Both the position numbers and the translations under genes were made by a program. The notes under the pieces were generated by a model. The model ran no database searches. It had not been told where the DNA came from and saw only the letters and a list, made by a program, of their open reading frames with translations. Below, one piece after another: positions 17,816-26,830 of a stretch of DNA of 63,439 nt. The first letter of the stretch is position 1. The number at the start of each line of letters is the position of its first letter. Origin of the DNA: JBDTVS01 sp040007095 (GTDB taxonomy: Bacteria > Acidobacteriota > Vicinamibacteria > Vicinamibacterales > CAVVIG01); assembly GCA_040007095.1 (NCBI GenBank), contig JBDTVS010000164.1, positions 1 to 63,439 of the forward strand, in the 5' to 3' direction.

Positions 17816-19522
17816 TCACGGTGTGGCGCTGGAGCCCCGAGGCGTCGAGGGTTGCGAGTTGGCCGGCGAGGGCACAGACCCTTGCGCGAACAATGTGCTG
17901 ACGAGCGCCTGCGCTTCCGTCTGGATGCGCTCGAGATGCGGCCGGTCGCGGAAACTTTCTGCGTAGAGTTTGTACACCTCTTCGGTACCGGAGGGGCGCA
18001 CGGCAAACCATCCGCCGTTGGTGATCACCTTCAATCCGCCGATGGCTGCGCCGTTGCCGGGCGCGGTGGTCAGGATCGCTTGAATGGGGTCACCCGCGAG
18101 TTCCTTCGCGTCGACCTCGGCGGGGGAGAGCTGTGCGAGGCGCCGCCTCTGGTCCCGCGTGGCCGGTGCATCGATGCGCTCGTATATCGGCGAGCCGAAC
18201 TCGCGCGTCAGCTCGGCGTACCGCGCTCCGGGATCCATGCCGAGGGTGGCGGTGATCTCGGCCGCGAGCAGACCCAGGATGATGCCGTCCTTGTCGGTGG
18301 TCCATGTCGTCCCATCGATGCGCAGAAACGATGCGCCCGCACTCTCCTCGCCGCCGAAACCAATCGACCCGGCGAGGAGCCCGTCGACGAACCACTTGAA
18401 CCCGACAGGTACTTCGACGAGGCGGCGGCCCACTCCGGCGGTCACCCGATCGATCAGGCCGCTGCTGACGAGGGTCTTGCCGACCGCGGCGTCCTTCGGC
18501 CATTGGCTTCGATGCTGGAACAAATACGAAATCGCGACGGCCAGATAGTGGTTCGGATTCATCAAGCCGGCCGTTGGCGTCACGATTCCATGGCGATCGT
18601 GGTCGGGGTCGTTCGCGAAGGCGACGTCGAAGCGATCGCGCATCGCTACCAATGGCGCCATCGCGTGCGGCGACGAGCAGTCCATCCGGATCTTGCCGTC
18701 CCAGTCGACCGTCATGAACCTGAACGTCGGATCGACCGTGTCATTCATGACCGTGGCCGCGATACCGTAGCGCTCGATGATCGGCTCCCAGTAGCGAACG
18801 CCGGCGCCGCCGAGCGGATCGATGCCGATCGTCACGCCGCTGCTGCTGATGATCTGCATGTCCACGACGCTGGCAAGGTCGCTGACATAAGGCGTGATGT
18901 AGTCGTGGAGGTGTGTGCCCGCCGCGCGGCGGGCCCGCTCGAAGGGCATGCGGCGGACGCCGCGCAGATGCTCCGTGAGGAGCGCGTTCGCGGCCTGCTC
19001 GATCCAGCCCGTGATCGCGGTGTCCGCCGGGCCCCCGGTCGGGGGATTGTATTTGAAGCCGCCGTCCTCCGGCGGGTTGTGCGACGGCGTGATGACGATC
19101 CCGTCGGCCAGTCCCTCGCGGCGGCCGCGGTTATATCCGAGGATAGCGTGCGAGATGACCGGGGTTGGCGTATAGCCGTAATCCTGGTCGATCATGACCT
19201 CGACGCCGTTCGCGGCCAGGACTTCGAGGGCGCTGACAAATGCCGACTCAGATAACGCGTGCGTGTCCATCCCCATGAAGAGCGGACCGTCGATCTGCTG
19301 GGCGCGTCGATACGCGCAAATAGCCTGCGTAATGGCCAGGATGTGCGCTTCATTGAAGGTGCGCGCCAACGACGAGCCGCGGTGCCCTGACGTCCCGAAT
19401 GCGATACGTTCCGACGCGACGCCGTCCGCCGGCTGCTCGGAATAGTAGGCCGTCACCAGGCGCGGCACGTTGACCAGCATCGCCGCCGGAGCCGGCAGTC
19501 CAGCCAGAGGGCTCATCGTCAT
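17816..19522 (-). CDS. pgm: phosphoglucomutase (alpha-D-glucose type)
   Basis: The 568-residue enzyme interconverts glucose 1-phosphate and glucose 6-phosphate. It shows FGTSGHRGSS near the N-terminus, the phosphoserine loop VITPSHNPPEDGGFKYNPP, the metal-binding loop FANDPDHDRHGIV, the sugar loop FGGEESAGASFLR and the phosphate-binding RPSGTEEVYKLYAESF near the C-terminus. The length and the NPPTGGPAD extension match the E. coli Pgm branch rather than phosphomannomutase. The ATG at 19522 has AAGGGGAT ahead of it; a second in-frame ATG at 19516 is possible. It is divergent from the histidine phosphatase gene. Confidence 0.94.
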   Translation of the reverse strand: MTMSPLAGLPAPAAMLVNVPRLVTAYYSEQPADGVASERIAFGTSGHRGSSLARTFNEAHILAITQAICAYRRAQQIDGPLFMGMDTHALSESAFVSALEVLAANGVEVMIDQDYGYTPTPVISHAILGYNRGRREGLADGIVITPSHNPPEDGGFKYNPPTGGPADTAITGWIEQAANALLTEHLRGVRRMPFERARRAAGTHLHDYITPYVSDLASVVDMQIISSSGVTIGIDPLGGAGVRYWEPIIERYGIAATVMNDTVDPTFRFMTVDWDGKIRMDCSSPHAMAPLVAMRDRFDVAFANDPDHDRHGIVTPTAGLMNPNHYLAVAISYLFQHRSQWPKDAAVGKTLVSSGLIDRVTAGVGRRLVEVPVGFKWFVDGLLAGSIGFGGEESAGASFLRIDGTTWTTDKDGIILGLLAAEITATLGMDPGARYAELTREFGSPIYERIDAPATRDQRRRLAQLSPAEVDAKELAGDPIQAILTTAPGNGAAIGGLKVITNGGWFAVRPSGTEEVYKLYAESFRDRPHLERIQTEAQALVSTLFAQGSVPSPANSQPSTPRGSSATP

Positions 19523-19623
19523 CGGATCCCCTTGTCCTGCGGTGCGCGACGCTGCCGGAAAGGCGGCGCGTCGCGCCCCGCTTGTGAAATTAGAACCTAT
19601 TGTGCCAAAACTGTGGGGCGCGC

Positions 19624-20235
19624 ATGTGCCCACGGCTGTACCTCATTCGACACGGTGAAACGGCGTGGTCCCTCTCCGGCCACCACACCGGCCGCACGGA
19701 GATTCCGTTGACGGCGCGCGGCGAGAGCCAGGCGCAGGAACTCGGACGCCGACTGCGCGGCCTTCCATTTTCAAAAGTCCTGTCCAGTCCGCGGCAGCGG
19801 GCGCGCCAGACGTGCGCCTTGGCGGCGCTCGGTCCCGACGTCGAAATCGATCCGGACCTGGCGGAATGGGACTACGGCGACTACGAAGGGCAGCGCACCG
19901 CGGACATTCAATCCGGCCGACCGGACTGGAATCTCTTTCAGGACGGTTGTCCGGGCGGTGAATCTCCTGCCCAGGTGTCGGCGCGCGCCGATCGCGTCGT
20001 CGCGTACCTGCGAGGCTTGCAGGGCCACGTCGCCGTCTTCTCGCACGGTCATTTCGGGCGCGTCCTAGGCGTCCGCTGGATTGGGCTGTCGCTGACACAG
20101 GCGCAACGTTTTATGCTCAGCACGGCCTCGGTCAGTGTGCTCACGGGCGAGGGCGATCGCGCCGATCGCCCAGTCGTGGCTTTGTGGAACGCCGCAGCCA
20201 CCAGTCTGTTCGACGCAGTGTTGCACGTGCCGTAA
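19624..20235 (+). CDS. histidine phosphatase family protein (phosphoglycerate-mutase fold)
   Basis: A 203-residue protein beginning MCPRLYLIRHGETAWS, with the RHGE phosphohistidine motif at residue ~9, the second-arginine block LSSPRQRARQTC, the acidic EWDYGDYEG segment and the second catalytic His in VFSHGHFGRVLGVRWIG. The acid/base Glu (DLAEWDYG) and the WDYGDYEG motif resemble small broad-specificity sugar-phosphate phosphatases and GpmB/CobC-like enzymes. Next to pgm and pgi, a sugar-phosphate substrate is plausible, but CobC cannot be excluded because cobamide genes occur in the same window. Confidence 0.88.
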   Translation: MCPRLYLIRHGETAWSLSGHHTGRTEIPLTARGESQAQELGRRLRGLPFSKVLSSPRQRARQTCALAALGPDVEIDPDLAEWDYGDYEGQRTADIQSGRPDWNLFQDGCPGGESPAQVSARADRVVAYLRGLQGHVAVFSHGHFGRVLGVRWIGLSLTQAQRFMLSTASVSVLTGEGDRADRPVVALWNAAATSLFDAVLHVP

Positions 20236-20289
20236 GCCAGTCCCGATTTTCTTCTCCGCAAGACAGCCATTCACCGCTAACATGCAGAC

Positions 20290-20742
20290 GTGCCTCACGA
20301 CGTTCAGCTCGACATCCGCCGACTCCCATCTTCCGACGGTTTGCCCCTTCCCGCGTACATGACCGAGGGCGCGGCCGGAATGGATCTCCACGCCGCCGTC
20401 GAGGCGAGCGTCACGCTCGAGCCCGGCGACGTCACCGTGATTCCGACCGGCTTGGCGGTGGCCATTCCCGCCGGCTACGAGGCTCAGGTCCGTCCGCGAT
20501 CCGGGCTTGCCATCACGCACGGCATCGGTATGCCCAACGCGCCGGCGACGATCGATTCGGACTATCGCGGCGAACTGCGGGTGCCGTTGATCAATCTGGG
20601 GCGCATCGCATTCACCGTCACGCGCGGGATGCGCATCGCGCAACTGATCGTCGCGCCGGTGATGCGCGTGGTCTGGAACGAGGTCAAGGAACTCCAGCCG
20701 ACGCGTCGAGCCGAGGGCGGCTTCGGACATTCCGGGCTCTGA
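20290..20742 (+). CDS. dut: dUTP diphosphatase
   Basis: The 150-residue trimeric enzyme hydrolyses dUTP to dUMP, keeping uracil out of DNA and feeding dTMP synthesis. All five motifs are visible: AGMDLHAA (I), RPRSGLA (II), NAPATIDSDYRGEL (III, with the catalytic Asp), RIAQLIVAPV (IV) and RAEGGFGHSG (V), the arm that closes over the substrate. The start is a GTG at 20290. It complements the uracil-DNA glycosylase at 4387. Confidence 0.95.
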   Translation: MPHDVQLDIRRLPSSDGLPLPAYMTEGAAGMDLHAAVEASVTLEPGDVTVIPTGLAVAIPAGYEAQVRPRSGLAITHGIGMPNAPATIDSDYRGELRVPLINLGRIAFTVTRGMRIAQLIVAPVMRVVWNEVKELQPTRRAEGGFGHSGL

Positions 20743-20788
20743 CGTTGTTTGTTCGAGCCGGGAAGACGACTCAGGCGATTGAAGGATA

Positions 20789-21022
20789 ATGGCGACTTGT
20801 CCCAGATGTTTGGGGCCGCTGACCGAGAACCACAGGTGCCCGGGCGCGGCTCTGAGGCGAATCTTTTATGCGCTGTCGGTGATTACGGGTGGCGTCCTGG
20901 TTGGAGGGTTGTCCGCCTGGATCGTGACCGATCGTCCGGCACCGGCCCTGGTGTTGGCGGCCTCTGCGCTTGGCGCCGTGCTCGCCAAGGCGATGAGCGA
21001 CGCCGTCAGGCGGAAGTGGTAG
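20789..21022 (+). CDS. small zinc-ribbon membrane protein
   Basis: A 77-residue protein with an N-terminal CPRC...HRCPG motif, compatible with a small metal-binding knuckle, then two hydrophobic helices (IFYALSVITGGVLVGGLSAW and PALVLAASALGAVLAKAM) separated by a short loop, ending in a basic tail. The ATG follows GAAGGATA. I recognise no named family. It lies 46 bp after dut. Confidence 0.6.
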   Translation: MATCPRCLGPLTENHRCPGAALRRIFYALSVITGGVLVGGLSAWIVTDRPAPALVLAASALGAVLAKAMSDAVRRKW

Positions 21023-21032
21023 CCACCCCTTG

Positions 21033-21257
21033 ATGAGTCAGGACCAGGAGTTGTGGCGCGTTACGTCGGGCGCCCGGCACGTCGCCTGCGTGATGCGCAC
21101 TTGCTGCAGCGGCGCCGAGTTGCAGGTGATCGAGGAAGGATCGATTGTGCTGCGTGAGTTGTACCCGATGAAATCGGACCTGTACGAACGTGCCCGCCTG
21201 CTCGAAGCCCGATATCGAGATTGCGGCCGAGGCTCTTCGTTCGCGGAAAGCTCGTAG
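21033..21257 (+). CDS. small conserved-looking protein, unknown function
   Basis: A 74-residue soluble protein (MSQDQELWRVTSGARHVACV...IVLRELYPMKSDLYERARLLEARYRDCG). The LYPxKSDLYERAR segment looks like a compact alpha/beta domain, and I have the impression of similar short proteins in acidobacteria and deltaproteobacteria, but cannot name one. It starts 11 bp after the small membrane protein; a TTG one codon upstream is an alternative start. Confidence 0.5.
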   Translation: MSQDQELWRVTSGARHVACVMRTCCSGAELQVIEEGSIVLRELYPMKSDLYERARLLEARYRDCGRGSSFAESS

Positions 21258-21512
21258 CGAGAGTCTGCCTTTGCGCCGAGACCGACGTGCGCGCGGCTGG
21301 CACGGCATGGCGCATCCCCGCCCACGTGGGACCGGGCGCTGGCGCGCGCAGTTGGACCGTCACCCGGGCTCTCCGCGCTCGGTACGCGTTCGACCACAGG
21401 CGTGCCCATTGCCGGCCTCTGATTCCCTGACTGAGAACGCTGGTCTTCGATCGACGATTGATCGTGCTCGTTGCATCGTGACTCCACGCAAGGTGGCCTG
21501 GATCAATCGCTG

Positions 21513-23408
21513 ATGCCCGCGGAAACAGACGATACGTCGGAACGGCTGCAGCGGGCGAGTGTGGCGGCGGAGCGGGCTGCGGAACTGTTCGAGCATGCAC
21601 CGCTCGGCATCTGTATCGCGACCCCCACCGGTGAGATCGTCGCGTGTAATCCCGCGTTTGCGCATCTGTTCGGGTTCGCGTCGGTGGCGGAGGCCGCTGC
21701 CGTGAACATGGCGTCGCTCTATGCCGATGCCGCCGGCCGCGATCGGTTTCTCGCACAGCTGCGACGACATGGCCGGCTCGACCATTATCGCGAGACGCTG
21801 CGCCGTCCGGACGGCCGTCTACTCTATGTCGTCTTCAGCGCCGTCGCCCGTTTCGATCCAGGCGGCGCACTGGTTGAAATTCGAGGCTACCTCCTCGATG
21901 ACACCGCGAACGTGGAGGCCGAACGGACGACGCGCGAGCGCGAACAGCTGTTTCGCGCGGTGTTCTTCAACACGTCCGACGCCATCCTGTTGGTGGACGA
22001 TCGCCGCGCGATCATCGATGCCAATCCGGCGGCCTCGTCGCTCTTTGGCCGTTCGACGGAGCGCCTGCTGACCGAGACGCTCGACCAACTGATCGTCGAG
22101 CCGGTCGATACATGGAGCGGACTGTGGCGCGAGGTGCTCGCGCTCGGCGAGGCGAAGCGCGAGCATCCCGTCACGAAGCCGGAAGGCTCGCGAGTCGTGG
22201 AATGCATGTACCGTGCACGCGTGCGCCCGGGCTGCCATCTCTGCGTCGCTCGCGACATCACCGATCGCCGGCTGCTCGACGATCGGCTCGCGCAGGTCGC
22301 GCGAATCGAAAGCGTGGGGCGACTGGCGGGCGGGATCGCGCACGACTTCAACAATCTTCTCACCGCCGTGCTGGGGTTCACTGAACTGCTGCTCGCGAAC
22401 CATCCCGCGGGTGATCCCGAGCGGGACGATCTGGAGGAGATTCAAAAGGCCGGAAAGCGCGCATCGCTGCTGACCCAGCATCTGCTGGCGTTCGGGCGGA
22501 GGCAGTTGTTGGCGCCTCAGGAACTGGATCTGAATCTGACGATCGGCGGCATCCACGGCCTGCTGAGACGCGTGCTTCGCGACGACATCGCCCTGACTAT
22601 CGAGGTCGCACGGGCGCCGGCTGTTGTCATGATCGATCCCAGCCAGATCGAGCAGGCAGTTGTGCACCTGGTGATCAATTCCCGCGACGCGCTCCCGACT
22701 GGCGGGTCCATCGCGATTCAACTGTCGCTGGCGACCCTGTCATCCGCCGAGTTGCCGTCCGAGCACCGTACGGCGCCCGGGCCCTACGTCCGGCTCCGCG
22801 TGACCGACGACGGCGTCGGCATCTCGCCGGAGGCTCGCGCCCACCTGTTCGAGCCCTTTTTCACGACAAAGCCGCAAGGAAAGGGCACGGGACTCGGTCT
22901 CCCCTTCGTGTACGGCCTCGTCCGGCAGAGCGGCGGTTTCATCGTGGTCGACAACCCACCCCGCGGCGGCACGGTGGTCACCCTGCACTTTCCAGCGATT
23001 GGGTTGGTAGGTCCGCATGTCGATGATCCGGAGGTGCCTGGACGAGAAACGATTCTGCTCGTCGAAGACGAAGACCCCGTGCGCGCCGTCATTGGCGCCC
23101 TCCTGCGCCGAAACGGCTATACGGTCCTCGAAGCCTCGACACCGCAGGGAGCGCTCGAGATTTTCGAGCTGCACCTCGCTGAGATTGCGCTGCTGCTGAC
23201 AGACGTCGTCATGCCGTTGATGAGCGGCCGCGCGCTCGCAGAGCGGTGTGTCGTCGGGAAACCGACCCTGCGGGTCCTGTTCGTGTCGAGCCGCACCGGC
23301 GGCGCGTCCCTGGAGTCCACCGGACCGAACGTCGCGTTTCTCGAAAAGCCGTTTCCGGCGGCCGTGCTGACGACGGCGGTCCGGACGTTGCTGGATCGAA
23401 CACCTTAG
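21513..23408 (+). CDS. PAS-domain hybrid histidine kinase
   Basis: A 631-residue soluble kinase. Two PAS domains (~20-140 and ~150-260; LFEHAPLGICIATPTGEIVA and FNTSDAILLVDDRRAIIDAN) precede the H box in GRLAGGIAHDFNNLLTAVLG near residue 275. The ATPase domain has VINSRDAL (N box), DDGVGIS and GKGTGLGLPFVYG. A C-terminal receiver (ILLVEDEDPVRAVIGALLRR...LLTDVVMPLMSG, Lys in FLEKPFP) completes it. No transmembrane segment is seen, so the signal is probably cytoplasmic. The ATG at 21513 is chosen over a TTG at 21471. A stand-alone receiver gene follows after ~125 bp. Confidence 0.9.
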   Translation: MPAETDDTSERLQRASVAAERAAELFEHAPLGICIATPTGEIVACNPAFAHLFGFASVAEAAAVNMASLYADAAGRDRFLAQLRRHGRLDHYRETLRRPDGRLLYVVFSAVARFDPGGALVEIRGYLLDDTANVEAERTTREREQLFRAVFFNTSDAILLVDDRRAIIDANPAASSLFGRSTERLLTETLDQLIVEPVDTWSGLWREVLALGEAKREHPVTKPEGSRVVECMYRARVRPGCHLCVARDITDRRLLDDRLAQVARIESVGRLAGGIAHDFNNLLTAVLGFTELLLANHPAGDPERDDLEEIQKAGKRASLLTQHLLAFGRRQLLAPQELDLNLTIGGIHGLLRRVLRDDIALTIEVARAPAVVMIDPSQIEQAVVHLVINSRDALPTGGSIAIQLSLATLSSAELPSEHRTAPGPYVRLRVTDDGVGISPEARAHLFEPFFTTKPQGKGTGLGLPFVYGLVRQSGGFIVVDNPPRGGTVVTLHFPAIGLVGPHVDDPEVPGRETILLVEDEDPVRAVIGALLRRNGYTVLEASTPQGALEIFELHLAEIALLLTDVVMPLMSGRALAERCVVGKPTLRVLFVSSRTGGASLESTGPNVAFLEKPFPAAVLTTAVRTLLDRTP

Positions 23409-23534
23409 GGAAATCCAGTTCGTCACTCTGATGGCACGTTACGTGCGTAGGAAGTGGTTGCGACCAAGAGTCCGACAGTGATGGTACCCCTGTCACTGGG
23501 GACGGCGGCCGCAACTTGAAAGGAACGTGCCGTG

Positions 23535-24014
23535 ATGGGATCCTATTCGGTCGCCTCTCTGGTCCGGGAGTATGCGTCGCGCTTCAGGAGACCATCGACA
23601 CTCTCGGTCAGTGTCCTGATCGTCGATGACGAGGAACCGGTGCGGAAGTTCGTGGGGCGGGTGTTGCGGGATGCTGGCTACCGGGTCACCGTGGCCACCG
23701 ACGGGCCCGAAGCGATCAAGATCGCCGAGAATCTCGACGTGCTCGACATCCTGGTCTCCGATTTGATGATGCCGCAGATGAGCGGCGACGATCTGGCCCG
23801 GAGGCTTCGTCAGGATCGTCCGGAGCTGAAAATTCTCTATCTCACCGGCTTCAGCGACAACCTGTTCAAGGAGCGCGTCATGTTGTGGGAGGATGAGGCG
23901 TATCTCGATAAGCCCTGCAGCATCAAGAGCTTGCTGCAAGCCGTGTCCCTGCTGATGTTTGGCTCCGCAGAAGCCCCGGCAGAGCTCAAGGCCAACGCGG
24001 GCGTCCCGGCCTAG
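23535..24014 (+). CDS. single-domain response regulator
   Basis: A 159-residue protein with a ~30-residue N-terminal extension and a receiver domain: VLIVDDEEPVRKFVGRVLRD (acidic pocket), LVSDLMMPQMSG (phospho-Asp), YLTGFSD (Thr) and YLDKPCS (Lys). There is no output domain, so it probably relays phosphate, like CheY or the cytoplasmic receivers that pair with PAS hybrid kinases of the preceding gene's type. It converges on moaA with 3 bp between stops. Confidence 0.88.
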   Translation: MGSYSVASLVREYASRFRRPSTLSVSVLIVDDEEPVRKFVGRVLRDAGYRVTVATDGPEAIKIAENLDVLDILVSDLMMPQMSGDDLARRLRQDRPELKILYLTGFSDNLFKERVMLWEDEAYLDKPCSIKSLLQAVSLLMFGSAEAPAELKANAGVPA

Positions 24015-24017
24015 CGG

Positions 24018-25064
24018 CTAGCCGCCCCTCGTGTGCATCTCGAGGTGCGGGTCTTTCCGCAGCGCGTTCATGGCGACGAAACCGCGGCGCTCGCTCAGTT
24101 CTCGTCGCTCCTCCGCGCCCCGGTCGTCTCGCGCCTGCCATCCCTGAGTCAGCAACGCCCGCAGTTCGTCGGGTGTCGCCCCGGCGCGCAGCGGCCCGCG
24201 AAGATCGGTGCCGTTCGGGGCATACAAGCACAAGTACCACAGGCCATCCGCTGTGAGTCGGCTGCGATCGCAAGTGCGGCAGAACGGCTCGGTGGTGGAC
24301 GAGATGATGCCAAACGTCGTGCCGTCTGCCAGCGTAAAGCGTTCGGCTGGGGCGGACGTGCGCTCGGCTATCGGCTCGATTGGGCCGTACCGGCGGGTGA
24401 GTGTCGCCAGCATCTCGACGCGTGACACGACCCGATCCGCAGACCAACGTGTCGCTCCGCCGACATCCATGTACTCGATGAACCGCAGTTCGGCGCGCAT
24501 CGACTTCGCGTACTCGAGAAGATCCGTCAGTTCATCGTCGTTCACACCGCGAATCACGACGGTGTCCAGCTTGAGTCGCGAGGACGGGCTGGAATCCGCG
24601 TCGGCGGGGCCTCCGAAAACACGCTGTGCGGCCTCGATTCCCTCGCGAACCGCCGCCAGACCGTCGAATCGCGTCAGCCGCTCGAATCGGGCCGGTCGCA
24701 GCGTGTCGAGGCTCACCGTGAGGCGCGCCAAGCCTGCGATCTTCAAGGCGTCAACCTGGGCGGCCAGCAACACGCCATTGGTGGTGAGGGCGAGGTCTTT
24801 CAAGCCGTTTTTTGCCGCGAGCAGGCGAACGAGCGTCGGGAGATCGCGGCGCAGCAGCGGTTCGCCGCCCGTCAGCCGGAGCTTGTCGACGCCCAGGCCG
24901 ATGAAGACGTCGACCAGTGAGCTGATTTCCTCGAAATGGAGGATGTCTTCGCGCGGCAGCCAGGCGTACTCCTCCTCCGGCATGCAGTACTCGCAGCGCA
25001 GGTTGCAGCGGTCGGTGACCGACAGGCGCAGGTTGCGCAGCGGACGGTTCAGGGTGTCGAGCAC
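24018..25064 (-). CDS. moaA: GTP 3',8-cyclase (molybdenum cofactor synthesis)
   Basis: A radical-SAM enzyme that, with MoaC, turns GTP into cyclic pyranopterin for molybdopterin. It has LRLSVTDRCNLRCEYCMPEE with the CxxxCxxC cluster, RLTGGEPLLRRD, LTTNGVLL and VSLDTL. The second cluster ligands lie in FCRTCDRSRLTADGLWYLCL, and the chain ends in the double Gly (HTRGG) required for activity. I place the start at the GTG at 25064 (VLDTLNRPLRNLRLS) with AGGTGG about 10 bases upstream, giving 348 residues; the frame is open to 25166 but the extra residues are not family-like. No other moa gene is in the window. Confidence 0.93.
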   Translation of the reverse strand: MLDTLNRPLRNLRLSVTDRCNLRCEYCMPEEEYAWLPREDILHFEEISSLVDVFIGLGVDKLRLTGGEPLLRRDLPTLVRLLAAKNGLKDLALTTNGVLLAAQVDALKIAGLARLTVSLDTLRPARFERLTRFDGLAAVREGIEAAQRVFGGPADADSSPSSRLKLDTVVIRGVNDDELTDLLEYAKSMRAELRFIEYMDVGGATRWSADRVVSRVEMLATLTRRYGPIEPIAERTSAPAERFTLADGTTFGIISSTTEPFCRTCDRSRLTADGLWYLCLYAPNGTDLRGPLRAGATPDELRALLTQGWQARDDRGAEERRELSERRGFVAMNALRKDPHLEMHTRGG

Positions 25065-25492
25065 TTGATCAGGACCACCTGGAAAGAAGAATGGCTGCCA
25101 ATTTCTGAAACTTCCGCTCGTTTCGGAATTGTAAGTCGTGTCGCGTATCGAGACCGTTCCCGTCAATTGTACGACGTCCGCCCTTTCAGTGTCGCGGCCC
25201 CCCGTCTGGTCGACCGACCCTGGTCGCCTGGCACATGCCCGTCACAACTTCCCGGGCGGGCATCCCGCCACGGGGCGTTGCTCCCCTCTATGCCGACATC
25301 CTGGGTCGCCGCGCCTTGCCCGCGGCCACTCGTCGTCTCGGAGCGACGCAGATCTTTCATCACGGACCAAGTGCTAGCCTCGCCGCTCGCGCGGCGGTGC
25401 CACTGCCCGGACGTAGCGCGATCGGGCCGGCTTCGCAGTCACCGACGGCCATCATGGTGGGGGATGTTGTGGAGGCTATATCATGGATCCAG

Positions 25493-26251
25493 ATGACGCG
25501 AATTCTGGTGACCAATGACGACGGCTATCGATCGACCGGCATCAGGGCGCTGGCCGACGCGTTGGCGCCGCTCGGCGAAGTGACAATTGTGGCGCCGGTC
25601 GAAGAGGCGAGTGCGATCGGGCACGCCCTCACGCTTCGTCGTCCGCTGCGGCTCGAGACGATTGCCGATCGGATTTTCGCGGTCGACGGGACGCCGACCG
25701 ACTGCGTGAACATCGCGGTGACGCAGATTTACAAGGGTCTGCCCGATCTGGTGGTGTCGGGCATCAACAAGGGATGGAATCTCGGAGACGACGTGACGTA
25801 TTCGGGGACGGTCGCGGGTGCGCTCGAGGCCGCGTTGCTCGGCGTCTCGGGAATCGCGGTCTCGCTGCGAGCCACGCGGGGCGAGTACGACTTCGGTCCG
25901 TCGGCGGAGGCCGCGGCAACGATGGCGGAGTCGCTGTTGCGGCGGCCGCTGCCGCCGCGAGTGCTGCTGAACATCAACATGCCGAGCGGCCGGCCCAAAG
26001 GGTACCGTGTGACGGTGCAGGCGAAGCGAAATCACGTGACGTCGGTGGCCGAGCGTCACGATCCGAAGGGCCGGTCGTACTACTGGATTGAGGAAGGGCA
26101 GGACGAGTGGGAACCGCATGATCGGTCGGACTATCAAGCGGTGCGTGACGGCTACGTGTCGCTGACGCCGCTGCATCCCGATCTGACGGCGTACCATGCG
26201 TTGGCGGTGCTCGAAGAACTATCTTTGGAGGACGAAGCTAAGGTAAGATGA
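25493..26251 (+). CDS. surE: 5'/3'-nucleotidase SurE
   Basis: The 252-residue phosphatase removes phosphate from nucleoside monophosphates. It starts MTRILVTNDDGYRSTGIRAL, where the DD pair binds the metal, and has APVEEASAIGHALTL, VDGTPTDCVN and VSGINKGWNLGDDVTYSGTV, all SurE signatures, with length equal to E. coli SurE. The ATG at 25493 is fixed by homology. The only strong ribosome site (GGAGG near 25470) is better spaced for an out-of-frame ATG at 25483, which opens a 12-codon ORF overlapping the surE start. About 430 bp separate it from moaA; apart from this I see nothing in that gap. Confidence 0.94.
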   Translation: MTRILVTNDDGYRSTGIRALADALAPLGEVTIVAPVEEASAIGHALTLRRPLRLETIADRIFAVDGTPTDCVNIAVTQIYKGLPDLVVSGINKGWNLGDDVTYSGTVAGALEAALLGVSGIAVSLRATRGEYDFGPSAEAAATMAESLLRRPLPPRVLLNINMPSGRPKGYRVTVQAKRNHVTSVAERHDPKGRSYYWIEEGQDEWEPHDRSDYQAVRDGYVSLTPLHPDLTAYHALAVLEELSLEDEAKVR

Positions 26252-26334
26252 CGGGTCCGTGTCTGGAGCTTGGTACCAAGCGCCGCTGCGGAAACACACC
26301 GAGTCCCGTTCGGTGGTGCGCATCGTCAGAGTGT

Positions 26335-26411
<77 letters not shown>

Positions 26412-26427
26412 ATTTTAGAATCGCGAC

Positions 26428-26464
26428 AGAGGTCAGATTTCCTAGAGAATCTGGCCTCTTTTGC
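26428..26464 (+). terminator. rho-independent terminator after tRNA-Pro(CGG)
   Basis: AGAGGTCAGATT (26428-26439) pairs with AATCTGGCCTCT (26448-26459) as a 12-bp stem with one G-U pair and an 8-base loop, followed by a T run. It ends tRNA transcription before the DUF4410 fragment. Confidence 0.8.
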
Positions 26465-26491
26465 TTTTTCAACCAGGAATTTCCCGTGTAG

Positions 26492-26803
26492 GTTGTTGGA
26501 TCCGAGGGGACGGTGCCGGCGGGCGCGCTGGTCGTTGACGGTAAGTTTACGGAACTCGATCCTGGCAGTCGGGCGAAACGATATTTCGTGGGGTTTGGAG
26601 CGGGCAAATCCGGCGTGACGGTGAGCGGAACCGTCAAGACATCGGATGGAACGCGGCTGGCGAGTTTTGAGCAGCGTCGAATCGGCGTCATGGGCGCAGC
26701 CGGGGGTGACTCACTCGGAAGGTTCGCCGCGGATGCCGAGAGCATCGGCGAGGACATTACGAAGTTTCTCAGCGCATGGGCGAAGGATAAGAAGCTGAAA
26801 TGA
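26492..26803 (+). pseudogene. 3' fragment of a DUF4410-type gene
   Basis: The frame reads GTVPAGALVVDGKFTELDPG, then RYFVGFGAGKSGVTVSG and GEDITKFLSAWAKDKKLK, which matches the C-terminal half of DUF4410 lipoprotein-like proteins. The N-terminal half, including any signal peptide, is missing: an in-frame TAG lies at 26489-26491 and no ribosome site is seen at the GTG 26513. The fragment sits 80 bp behind tRNA-Pro(CGG), as expected for a gene cut by an integration or deletion at the tRNA. Confidence 0.65.
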
Positions 26804-26830
26804 AATCAGCGCGCTGGTCGTGGCCTCTGG

